NCBI GenBank assembly: GCA_016709145.1
Contig: JADJEK010000011.1
Span: 1 to 64,000 of the forward strand
From: Planctomycetota bacterium
Lineage (GTDB): Bacteria > Planctomycetota > B15-G4 > JADJEK01
Direction of reading: 5' to 3'
DNA: 64,000 nt
Made by a program: the position numbers and the translations under genes
Notes under the pieces: model-generated
Told to the model about the DNA's origin: nothing
Databases searched by the model: none
The model's input: only the letters and a program-made list of their open reading frames with translations
In this document: one piece after another, positions 8,216 through 15,704 of the stretch
Numbering within the stretch: the stretch's first letter is position 1
Layout of the letters: the number at the start of each line of letters is the position of its first letter

Positions 8216-9742
8216 ATGAACCGCTTGCCCGTGCTCGTCGTCGCCGCCATGGTCGCGTTGTCCGCTCCGTCGTACGCGACGTGGTCGATCATCCTGGTCA
8301 ACCCGACGACGCGAGAAGTCGCGGTCGGCGGTGCGACGTGCCTCCAACAGCTCGGCTTGAAAAAGCTCCTCGCCGCCGTGCGGGTCGGCGCCGGCGCCGG
8401 CGTGACGCAGGCGTTGCTCGACGATGGGTCGAACCGTTCGCTGATCGGCGCGGAGCTGGCCAAGGGCACGCCTCCGGCGCAGATCCTCGCGTTGATCCAG
8501 ACGCTCGACCCGGGCTTCCAGAAGCGCCAGATCGGGATCGTCGACATGAGCGGCGGAAAGGTGACGTTCACGGGCAATCAGACCGCGGCGTGGGCGGGAG
8601 GCGTGACCGGGATCGTCGGCGACATCCACTACGCAATCCAAGGCAACATCTTGACCGGAGCTCCGGTGGTGGCGCTCGCGGAGGCCGCGGTCGTGAACAC
8701 GCCGGGCGACGTCGCCGAGAAGCTGATGGCCGCGATGGAGGCCGCGCGGTCGATGGGAGGCGACGGGCGCTGCTCGTGCTCGAACCAGAATCCAACGGGA
8801 TGCGGCTCGCCGCCGCCGTCGTTCAACAAGTCAGCGCACATCGGCTTCATGGTCGTGTCGCGCATCGGCGACGTCGACGGCACGTGCACGGATGGCGGTG
8901 GTTGCGCGAACGGCGCGTACTACCTCGACCTGAACGTCAAGGGCACCGACGGGATGGCGAACGATCCCGACCCGGTGATCCAGTTGACGGGACTGTTCGC
9001 CGCGTGGCGTCAATCGTGGATCGGGCGCCCCGACCACATCGCATCGCAAGCGGACGTCGACGCGGATCTCGTGCGCGCGGACGCGACGAGCTCGACGACG
9101 CTGCGCGTGCGCCTCATCGATTGGCAAGGACACGACGTCGGGCACGGCGGCGCGACGCTCGCCATCGCGCACGAGCCCGGCAGCGCCGGCGCGACGAGCG
9201 CGGGAACCGTCGTCGATCACGGGGATGGGACGTACTCGATCCCGCTGACGTCGACCGGAGTCGCGGGGGTCGACACGTTGCGCGTGACGGTCGACGACGG
9301 GCAGGGCGACGTCGTCTTGTACCCATTCGTCGAACTCGGCGCCGTCCAGGTGCCGACGCTGAGTGCGCATGGGGGTGGGACGATCTCGACGACCGCGGGC
9401 GACGACGTGATGCTCTCCATCGATGCCGGACCGGCGTTGGCGGAGCGGCCCTACCTCGTGCTGTGCTCGATGTCGGGGTCGACGCCGGGCTTCGCGCTCG
9501 ACGGGACGCACGTGCCGCTCGCGTTCGATGCGGCGGTCGCGTGGAGCTACGCGCTGTGCGGGCAGTTGCCGTTCATCCAGGGTTGCGGCGTGCTCGACGA
9601 GTTCGGGCGCGCGCAGCCGGGCCTCGCGCTCGATCCGCTCGATCTGCGGCCGAGCATCGGCAAGACGCTGACGTTCTCGTTCGTGACGCTCGACCCGATC
9701 GATTGGGCGGCCGACGCGGTCGACGTCCAGATCGCGCCGTGA
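8216..9742 (+). CDS. Secreted DUF1028 family protein with C-terminal module A
   Basis: A 508-residue protein with a signal peptide (cleavage near APSYA). The DUF1028 domain follows immediately (residues about 22-260): it starts TWSIILVNPTTREVAVGG, with the VGAGAGVTQALLDDG motif and a later IQGNILTG. DUF1028 proteins resemble Ntn-hydrolases in fold, but their reaction is not established. Residues about 260-375 form an Ig-like/filamin-like segment containing DHGDGTYSIPLT. Residues about 379-508 are module A (PYLVLCSMSGSTPG ... IGKTLTF), shared with the FG-GAP protein. Cysteine pairs around residues 183-185 (CSC) and 222-230 suggest disulfides outside the cytoplasm. It follows the LTA-synthase-like gene on the same strand after 55 bases. 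Confidence 0.8.
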   Translation: MNRLPVLVVAAMVALSAPSYATWSIILVNPTTREVAVGGATCLQQLGLKKLLAAVRVGAGAGVTQALLDDGSNRSLIGAELAKGTPPAQILALIQTLDPGFQKRQIGIVDMSGGKVTFTGNQTAAWAGGVTGIVGDIHYAIQGNILTGAPVVALAEAAVVNTPGDVAEKLMAAMEAARSMGGDGRCSCSNQNPTGCGSPPPSFNKSAHIGFMVVSRIGDVDGTCTDGGGCANGAYYLDLNVKGTDGMANDPDPVIQLTGLFAAWRQSWIGRPDHIASQADVDADLVRADATSSTTLRVRLIDWQGHDVGHGGATLAIAHEPGSAGATSAGTVVDHGDGTYSIPLTSTGVAGVDTLRVTVDDGQGDVVLYPFVELGAVQVPTLSAHGGGTISTTAGDDVMLSIDAGPALAERPYLVLCSMSGSTPGFALDGTHVPLAFDAAVAWSYALCGQLPFIQGCGVLDEFGRAQPGLALDPLDLRPSIGKTLTFSFVTLDPIDWAADAVDVQIAP

Positions 9743-9886
9743 TCGAGCCGGCGTGGCCGCTCGCGCCACCGGCGCTCCGACATCTCCGACGACTTGCGGA
9801 ACTCGATCTCACGCTCGCGCGGTCTCGCGCGTATCGCGTATGACGGGGCACCGTCCGTTCGCAACTCGATCCGCCCGGAGTCGTCC

Positions 9887-11029
9887 ATGGTCACCAATCG
9901 TCGTTCGTTCCTGATGTCGTCCGCCGCTGCCGGAGCGTTCGTCGCCGCCGGCGGCAGCCTGTTCGCTCGCCAGGACGCGCGCGTGCAGATGGCGGCGCGA
10001 CCCGCGCCCGAGAAGAAGCTCCACGTGCTGGTCATGGGAGGAACGGCGTTCCTCGGGCCGCATTGCGTCGAGCAACTGCTCGCGCGTGGGCACAAGGTCA
10101 CGTTGTTCAACCGCGGCAAGACGAACCCGGGCTTGTTCCCGGACCTCGAGAAGCTCGTCGGCGATCGGCGCAACGACGTGACGGCGCTCGAGGGTCGGAA
10201 GTTCGACGCGGTGCTGGACACGAATGGTTACTTCCCGCGGTTCGTGAAGACGCCGCTCGAGGTGTTGAAGGCGAACATCGGGCATTACGTATTCGTGTCG
10301 ACGGTGTCGGTCTACGCGCGCATGGGCGAGATCGATCTCGACGAGAGCAGCGAGTTGCTCGAGATCTCCGCGGACGACGCCGAGAAGGCCGCGGACTCGG
10401 GAAACATCGGCATGAACTACGGTCCGTTGAAAGTCGCCTGCGAGCGCGCGGCGGAAGAACTGATGCCCGGCAAGGTCACGGTCGTGCGGCCGGGGCTCAT
10501 CGTCGGGCCGGATGATCCGACCGATCGCTTCACGTATTGGCCCGCGCGCGTCGCCGAGGGCGGCGAGGTGCTCGCGCCCGGCAAGCCGGAGTGGGAGATC
10601 CAGATCGTCGACGTGCGCGACGTCGCGGGCTTCTGCGTGCTGGCGCTCGAGAAGCAGCTCGCGGGGACGTTCAACGTCGACGGGCTCGACGCGCCGGTGC
10701 CGATGGGGACCGTGCTGGATGCGTGCGTCGAGGTGTCGAAGAACGACGCGAAGCTGACGTGGGTCGACCACGCGTTCCTCGCCGAGCACGACGTCCACGC
10801 GTGGCGCGATCTGCCGGCGTGGTTCCCGCCGGCGGAGGGAAAGGACCGCGTGGCGTCGGTGAGCTGCAAGAAGGCGATCGACGCCGGGCTGACTTTCCTG
10901 CCGATCCAGGAGACGGTGCGCGGTGCGCTCGAATTCCATCGGAAGCGCCCCGAGGGCCAGAAGCCGCGGTGGACGCTGACGCGCGAGCGCGAGGCGGAAG
11001 TCCTGAAAGCGTGGGCGGAGCGGAAGTAG
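9887..11029 (+). CDS. Tat-exported NAD-dependent epimerase/dehydratase (extended SDR)
   Basis: A 380-residue protein beginning with a twin-arginine signal (NRRSFLMSSAAAGAF). A Rossmann domain follows, with VMGGTAFLGPH as the glycine-rich NAD(P) loop, then strand/helix repeats typical of extended short-chain dehydrogenases. The likely catalytic pair is Tyr-x-x-x-Lys in NYGPLK. VVRPGLIVGP and VDVRDVAGF are family motifs of epimerase-like proteins. A Tat signal implies folding with cofactor before export, so it acts outside the cytoplasm. The start has GGAG seven bases upstream. The substrate is unknown; nucleotide-sugar specificity should not be assumed. Confidence 0.82.
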   Translation: MVTNRRSFLMSSAAAGAFVAAGGSLFARQDARVQMAARPAPEKKLHVLVMGGTAFLGPHCVEQLLARGHKVTLFNRGKTNPGLFPDLEKLVGDRRNDVTALEGRKFDAVLDTNGYFPRFVKTPLEVLKANIGHYVFVSTVSVYARMGEIDLDESSELLEISADDAEKAADSGNIGMNYGPLKVACERAAEELMPGKVTVVRPGLIVGPDDPTDRFTYWPARVAEGGEVLAPGKPEWEIQIVDVRDVAGFCVLALEKQLAGTFNVDGLDAPVPMGTVLDACVEVSKNDAKLTWVDHAFLAEHDVHAWRDLPAWFPPAEGKDRVASVSCKKAIDAGLTFLPIQETVRGALEFHRKRPEGQKPRWTLTREREAEVLKAWAERK

Positions 11030-11235
11030 CCGCCGCCTCGGGCGTCGAGGCGAGCCGGGGCCGAAGGCCCCGGGCCCTTGAGTCGCGCGTGAGACTTCAC
11101 GACGCCCTATGGCGACGGAGTGGTCTTGAGAACGCGCGCCAGCTCGAACCCGACGGAGAGCGGCTAGCGCTGACGCGCTCCCCGGTGGCGAAGGACGGGG
11201 ACGGAGGCGGGTCTGTCCCCATGCCCGGACGCGGT
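11030..11235. repeat. Dispersed composite repeat, short copy R1 (lacks the 188-bp inverted-repeat core)
   Basis: The region carries the hairpin CCGGGGCC-gaa-GGCCCCGG at about 11056-11074, then the conserved stretch CTTGAGTCGCGCGT-GAGACTTCAC, then GGCGACGGAGTGG, then the 24-mer GGGGAC...GTCCCC at 11197-11220. The same blocks in the same order flank the 188-bp inverted repeats near 14.8 and 39.1 kb, but here the inverted repeat is absent. The element begins directly after the stop of the epimerase gene and could also act as its terminator. No credible protein is encoded. Confidence 0.7.
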
Positions 11236-11335
11236 TACCGACGGTGATCGCGTTCGGGTCGGGTCTCGGTCACCCGGTCTCGGGTCGCGTCCTTGAGCCT
11301 CGCGTCTCCACTGCGGCACTCACGAGCCGCTTTCC

Positions 11336-12580
11336 TCACGCCCCGATCGTCAACTCCAAGCCGTTCGACATGGACACCCCGAACGGTGCAGCTCCGTCGG
11401 CGCACAGCGCCTGCATCCGGATCTTGGCGCCGATCCAAGTGGGGTCGTTCGGCAGCGTGAAGGGTAGGACGAGGTCGCCTTCGCCTGGCGCTTGCGGCGT
11501 GCCCGGCATGGGGACGAGCACGATCGCGAGCGGCGCGACGTGGAGCATTCCTCCGAACGCTGGCGTCGACGTGCTTTGCGTACCGAGCGCGAGGATCGTG
11601 GCCGAGCCTCCGACGACGTTGCGCCACTCGAGCGCGAACGCCTCGCCCGGGCACGGCGAGAAGATGCCGCACAGCCGCGGGACGAAGCCTCCCGCTCCCG
11701 CGAGTCCTTGACCGTAGGTCGTCGCGGTGCCCGTGCAGGACTTCCAGTCCTCGGGGACCGAGACGCCGAGGACGTCGGACCAGCCGACTCCTTTGAAGAG
11801 TTCGGTCGGCGTGCCCGTCGCGTCGATGCTCACGAGATTGCCGAGGCGCGTCGTCGTCAGCAGATGGCCGCCGCGCGACAGCTTGAGGTCGTTCGGGCGG
11901 AGCATGACCGACAAGTCTTCGGCGAACACTTCCGCTTCGGCGGTGTCGACGCGGAAACGCACGATGTTGTTGCCGTCGTACATCGCGACGAACATGTTGC
12001 CCGAGCCGTCGATCGCGATGCCGCCCGGCGTCTTGATCAGCGGCGAATCGCTCCACAGCGTGAGTTGGTTCGCCGGGTCGATGCGCACGATCGTGTTGCC
12101 GGTGTTGTTCGAGACGTAGAGATTGCCGGCGAGGTCGAAGTCGAGCCCGGCCGGTCCGAACAGCAGACCGTTCGACGACACGCCGTCGTGCAGGAGCGTC
12201 TGGTTGCCGAGGTCGTCGACGTGGACGACGGTGTTTTGATACTTGTCCGTCGCGAGCACGCCACCGGCCGGATGCGCCATCAGCGCGAGCGGTGCGGTCA
12301 GGTAGCCACCGGCCGTCAGCAGCGTGGGAATGCCGAGCGGATCGATCTTCAGCACAGCGCCGAACAGGTGGTCGGGGATGTAGAGATTCCCGGCCGCGTC
12401 GTGGAATCCATAGAACGGAGTGTTCAGCCCGGTCAGGAACGGCGTGGCCTGCAGCGTGACGGCGTCGACGCGGTGGATCGCGCCCTGCGACGGCACCGAC
12501 AGGAAGTAGTCCTGGTCGCCCGCCGCGGCAGTTCCGAACCCGCACGCCATCGCGGACAGCATCGCGAGAACTCGACGCAT
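11336..12580 (-). CDS. Secreted NHL/SMP-30-like beta-propeller protein with C-terminal module B
   Basis: A 414-residue exported protein with a short signal peptide (cleavage near GTAAA). About six propeller-like repeats follow, of the type DAAGNLYIPDH, DLAGNLYVSNN and DGSGNMFVAMY, as in NHL, Vgb or SMP-30 folds. Residues 282-414 form module B, starting with a cysteine and containing IRMQALCADGAAP and a final GVSMSNGLELTIG. The same module ends the SBBP-propeller protein at 53-55.6 kb. Several cysteines in module B are consistent with disulfides outside the cytoplasm. No catalytic motif is evident; an extracellular or surface role is inferred. Confidence 0.78.
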   Translation of the reverse strand: MRRVLAMLSAMACGFGTAAAGDQDYFLSVPSQGAIHRVDAVTLQATPFLTGLNTPFYGFHDAAGNLYIPDHLFGAVLKIDPLGIPTLLTAGGYLTAPLALMAHPAGGVLATDKYQNTVVHVDDLGNQTLLHDGVSSNGLLFGPAGLDFDLAGNLYVSNNTGNTIVRIDPANQLTLWSDSPLIKTPGGIAIDGSGNMFVAMYDGNNIVRFRVDTAEAEVFAEDLSVMLRPNDLKLSRGGHLLTTTRLGNLVSIDATGTPTELFKGVGWSDVLGVSVPEDWKSCTGTATTYGQGLAGAGGFVPRLCGIFSPCPGEAFALEWRNVVGGSATILALGTQSTSTPAFGGMLHVAPLAIVLVPMPGTPQAPGEGDLVLPFTLPNDPTWIGAKIRMQALCADGAAPFGVSMSNGLELTIGA

Positions 12581-12656
12581 CGTGTGCTCCTTCGGGCGCC
12601 TCGCCCGCGAGGTGCAACGCCCAGCGCGCCGCGTGGGGGTCAGCGTTCCTCGCCGG

Positions 12657-13547
12657 TCAGAGAAGTTCCGCCAACAAGCAGCGCGCCGAGCCGCCGCCCG
12701 CCTGCTCGAACGCGTCGAGCGGCGCGTCGACGATTCGGCCGCGGCGTTCGAGGGCTTCGCGCTGCGCGCGCGTGAACGCGGCCGCCGCCGTCGACGACAT
12801 CGCCCACAGCGGTTCGCCGCGGTCGTTCTGCAGCGCCAGCACGTTGCCGCAGTACGCGGCGACCTGATCCCGCGTCAGGCGCAAGACCTCGTGACCGGCC
12901 TTGGCGAGCGAGTCCAATACCGGCTCGCGCTCGGCGTCGTGGACGATCGACTCGGCGCACACCGCGGCGAGCTCGTGCCCGACGAACATCATCACGTTGG
13001 TGTGGTAGTAGGGCACGCCGCCGACGTCGGTCGCCGTGAACGCGACCAGCCGCAATCCCAACGTCGCACACAAGCTCTGCGCGAGCGCCTTCTCGGTGCG
13101 TGGCGACAGCGCGGCGTACGCGACCCCGTTCGCCGCGTCGATGCATACGCTGCCCGTGCCTTCGAGGAAGCGACCGGCCCGCTCGTGCGCGCTGAGGTCG
13201 ACGACTTCTGCGTATCGCGCTCGCAGTCGATCGACGAGGTCCGGGCGCCGCTCGATGCGCCGGTTCTCGGCCAGCATGGGGTAGAGCACGAGCTTCCCGC
13301 CCGCGTGCGTCGAGAACCAGTTGTTGCAGAACGGCGCGTCCGGCGCGGCCGCGTCGCCGCGCGCGACGGAGACGACGACGCCGGCTTCGATCAGACGATC
13401 GCGGAACCCTCGGTGCTGGAGCAGCGCCACGCGCGCGACGTCGGCGTCGATGGGCGCACCTTGGAAGGCGTTGGTCGACGCGGTCTCGGAGTTCGCACGG
13501 AACAGGACCGGCTCGATCATCAGGACGTGGGACGCGGCGTCGGACAT
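12657..13547 (-). CDS. ctlX: CtlX-type arginine deiminase/amidinotransferase family hydrolase
   Basis: A 296-residue member of the guanidino-group-modifying superfamily. The family fingerprints are PVLFRANSETASTNAFQ near the start, LEGTGSVCID with LSPRTE in the middle, the catalytic His182 in YYHTNVMM, and the nucleophilic Cys290 in the C-terminal GGGSARCLLAE. These match the family named citrulline utilisation hydrolase CtlX, which acts on guanidino or ureido amino acids. The start has GAGG upstream. It is divergent from the DUF2911 gene. The family is well supported; the precise substrate is inferred. Confidence 0.85.
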   Translation of the reverse strand: MSDAASHVLMIEPVLFRANSETASTNAFQGAPIDADVARVALLQHRGFRDRLIEAGVVVSVARGDAAAPDAPFCNNWFSTHAGGKLVLYPMLAENRRIERRPDLVDRLRARYAEVVDLSAHERAGRFLEGTGSVCIDAANGVAYAALSPRTEKALAQSLCATLGLRLVAFTATDVGGVPYYHTNVMMFVGHELAAVCAESIVHDAEREPVLDSLAKAGHEVLRLTRDQVAAYCGNVLALQNDRGEPLWAMSSTAAAAFTRAQREALERRGRIVDAPLDAFEQAGGGSARCLLAELL

Positions 13548-13758
13548 CGGGGGCGACCTCGCTCGAAGGGACGGCGTCGATCATTCCGGAATCCGCCGGA
13601 GGATCGGAGCGCGGATTCCACCCGACGTGGCGATTCCGAGCGCTCCACCGGCCCGGCGGGCGAACGCCGCGCCGTTTCGTGTGCGGCGCGACGAATGGCG
13701 CGTTCTTCTCGTAGGCTCGGCGCCCCGAGGCTCGTCGTCGCTGGGATCGGAGTCGCCC

Positions 13759-14601
13759 ATGCTCGTGCGTCGTTGGTTGCCGTGGATCGTCGTCGCTTCG
13801 TTCACGAACGCGCAGGCGCGCGAACTCGAGGTGCCGTGGGACAGCCCGCGCGCGGTCGTCACGCAAACGATCGGGATCACCGACGTGACGATCACGTACC
13901 ACCGGCCGGCGCTCGCGGAGCGCGACGCGGCGATGCTGTACGCGGTGCCCGGCGCGTGGCGCTTCGGCGCGAACAACGCGACGACGATCCAGTTCGAGCA
14001 CGACGTCACGATCGACGGCGAGACGGTGCCGGCGGGGCGGTACGGACTGTTCGCGATGCCGGCCGAGGACGAGTGGACGCTGATCATCAGCAAGCAGGCC
14101 GACCTGTGGGGTTCGTTCGCGTACCAGCGCGGGCAGGACGTGCTGCGCTTCGACGTGAAGCCGACGGCGGGAGAGAGCATCGAGCGCCTGACGTTCGACG
14201 TCGTGCCGCAGTCGAACACGAGCGGACGCGTGACGTTCGCGTGGGGGACGCTGCGCATCGCGTTCGACGTCGAGGTCGCGACCGACGAGAACGTGGCGGC
14301 GGGGATCGAGGAGACGCTGAAGCGACTCGATCCGGACGATTGGGACACGCGACTCGTGATCGCGAAGTACTGGACGCAACGCGACGAGGAGTTGCAGCGA
14401 GCGGAAGCGTTGATCGACGAGGCGCTCGCGAAGTCGCGCAACTTCTGGACGCTCGAGTGGAAGGCGCGCTTGCTGGTGAAACGCGGAGCGAACGCGGAGG
14501 CGGTGCTGCTGATCGAAGCGGCGATCGAAGACGCGAAGGGCAAGACGCCCCGCGAGTACATCGCAGGCCTAGAGGAATTGCTCCAAGCCTCAAGGGCGTG
14601 A
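13759..14601 (+). CDS. Secreted DUF2911 family protein
   Basis: A 280-residue protein with a signal peptide (cleavage near NAQA). A DUF2911 domain spans residues about 25-175, with the typical motifs ITYHRPAL, WRFGANNATTI, VPAGRYGLFAMP and WTLIISKQ. The last 100 residues are helical and TPR-like (EETLKRLDP, EALIDEALAKS), a common extension in this family. The biochemical function of DUF2911 is unknown. The ATG start has GGAG seven bases upstream. The stop codon sits in the loop of a small hairpin (GGGCG-tga-CGCCC), the first of a run of hairpins that continues downstream. Confidence 0.82.
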   Translation: MLVRRWLPWIVVASFTNAQARELEVPWDSPRAVVTQTIGITDVTITYHRPALAERDAAMLYAVPGAWRFGANNATTIQFEHDVTIDGETVPAGRYGLFAMPAEDEWTLIISKQADLWGSFAYQRGQDVLRFDVKPTAGESIERLTFDVVPQSNTSGRVTFAWGTLRIAFDVEVATDENVAAGIEETLKRLDPDDWDTRLVIAKYWTQRDEELQRAEALIDEALAKSRNFWTLEWKARLLVKRGANAEAVLLIEAAIEDAKGKTPREYIAGLEELLQASRA

Positions 14602-14788
14602 CGCCCGCTCGGGCGTCGGCCTTCGGCCGGGATACGGAGGCTCTGCCTCCGTAGGCCAGGCTGGGGCCGAAGGCCCCAGACCCCAACAAGAGGCGGGGGA
14701 ACTCCGTTCCCCCGCGCCCCCTTCGCTCGACCGCTCGCGGTCGAGCGACCAAAGGGGGGCTTCACAAACGAGCGAAGCCCCCCTTTGG
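14594..14788. repeat. String of seven consecutive hairpins in composite repeat R2
   Basis: Perfect or near-perfect stem-loops follow each other. They lie at 14594-14606, 14617-14629, 14633-14653 (9-bp stem), 14661-14679 (8-bp), 14693-14715 (10-bp), 14724-14747 (10-bp, extendable to 11) and 14749-14788 (15-bp). The last three recur at 38928-39023. In the sixth hairpin a C-G pair of this copy is a T-A pair in the other, so pairing is preserved. The first could terminate the DUF2911 transcript; the purpose of the rest is unknown. Confidence 0.75.
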
Positions 14789-14828
14789 GAACCCCCGCGC
14801 CCTTGAGTCGCGCGCGAGACTTCACGCG

Positions 14829-15016
14829 AAGGGACGTCGGGAACGGGCTCTCGCCGCGGCCGTTCAAAGCCGCGGGGGTGGCTTGCTGACCGCGTTGCTA
14901 ACGACCCCTGTCGATTTCACGCCGGGTGACTCACTGACGGGAGTCGTACAGCGGATCGCCACAGCCGCGGCGGGCTGCTGAACGGCCGCGGCGAGAGCCC
15001 GTTCCCGACGTCCCTT
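14829..15016. repeat. 188-bp inverted-repeat element, copy 1 (38-bp perfect arms, 112-bp centre)
   Basis: The left arm (14829-14866) begins AAGGGACGTCGGGAACGGGC, and the right arm (14979-15016) is its exact reverse complement. The 112-bp centre shares 88 positions with the centre of the copy at 39066-39253. The centre itself can fold a small AAGCC/GGCTT hairpin at its left end in both copies. No open reading frame of note lies inside. It could be a non-autonomous mobile element, a structured RNA or a chromosomal architecture site; the sequence alone does not decide. Confidence 0.85.
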
Positions 15017-15109
15017 GGCTGCGGAGTGGTTTCGAACGAGCGCGCAGCCTGAGACCGAGGGAAGGGTCACGGTTCTCGGCGCGACTCCAACCGTTCGACA
15101 CGAAGGAAC

Positions 15110-15193
15110 GGGGACGGAGGCGGGTCTGTCCCCGATCTGTCCCCGTGGCCAGAAGGACGGGCGAAGGACGGGGACGGAGGCGCATCCGTCCCC
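15110..15193. repeat. Two copies of the 24-bp GGGGAC...GTCCCC motif
   Basis: Copies at 15110-15133 and 15170-15193 share the pattern GGGGACGGAGGCG, two variable positions, then GTCCCC, and can form a 6-bp stem. Further copies are at 11197-11220 and 39357-39380. Each marks the distal end of a composite repeat. The form resembles REP-type elements moved by Y1 (RAYT) transposases, but no such gene is in the window. Confidence 0.6.
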
Positions 15194-15309
15194 GTCCTGT
15201 CCCTTTCACGTTCACGGCCCCCGGCCCGCTCGGCTCGGCCTCGCCGGTGAACCAGTGAACCGAACTCCAACCATTCGACACGATCGCGCAAGTCCTTGGG
15301 CCGCCTACG

Positions 15310-15391
15310 GGTAGCGCGCGTGCGATAGCCGCCGGCAATTGGACGCGGGTACCCGCGTCCAATTGCCGGCGGCTATCGCACGCGCGCTACC
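15310..15391. repeat. 82-bp perfect palindrome without spacer
   Basis: The sequence reads identically on both strands from 15310 to 15391, with its axis between 15350 and 15351 in GCGGGT|ACCCGC. There is no mismatch and no loop. It lies in the non-coding island between the DUF2911 and M16 peptidase genes. Possible explanations are a cruciform-forming site, a foldback of a mobile-element end, or an assembly fold-back. Confidence 0.8.
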
Positions 15392-15485
15392 TCGTGGATC
15401 ACCAACAGGTTCGGACCGGGGCTTCGAGTGAGGCTTCGACTGACGTTCGCCGCGGATCGCCTTCTCACTGGCGCGCAGCGCGCCT

Positions 15486-15508
15486 AAAAACTGCCGCAGG
15501 CAGTTTTT
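15486..15508 (+). terminator. Intrinsic-terminator-like hairpin, bidirectional
   Basis: A ten-base stem, AAAAACTGCC / GGCAGTTTTT, with a three-base loop; the stem itself provides the U-tract in both directions. It lies upstream of the M16 peptidase gene and could stop transcripts leaving the repeat island. Confidence 0.6.
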
Positions 15509-15644
15509 CGTCCCTCGCGTCCCTCGCGTCCCTCGCGTCCCTCGCGTCCCTCGCGTCCCTCGCGTCCCTCGCGTCCCTCGCGTCCTCGCGCGTCCCTCGC
15601 GTCCCTCGCGTCCCTCGCGTCCCTCGCGTCCCTCACGTCCCTCC
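15509..15644. repeat. 9-bp tandem repeat (CGTCCCTCG), about 15 units
   Basis: Near-perfect head-to-tail copies of CGTCCCTCG run from the terminator-like hairpin to 60 bases before the M16 peptidase start. One unit near 15581-15590 is altered, and the last two end in A and C. The unit length of nine would keep a reading frame open (Leu-Ala-Ser repeated), but there is no credible gene there. It is likely to vary in copy number between strains. Confidence 0.85.
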
Positions 15645-15704
15645 CTCTGCTACCCTCACCCGCGGCACCCGCTCCCGTTCCCCCCTCGACGGAACTCCCT
15701 CACG

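Noticed and set aside
6100..8577. Long minus-strand frame opposite the LTA-synthase-like gene (825 residues)
   Set aside because: Antisense shadow caused by high GC at third positions: Arg/Glu/Asp-rich composition and no domain.
15509..15644. Possible CRISPR array
   Set aside because: The unit is 9 bp with no spacers and no cas genes nearby; it is a simple tandem repeat.
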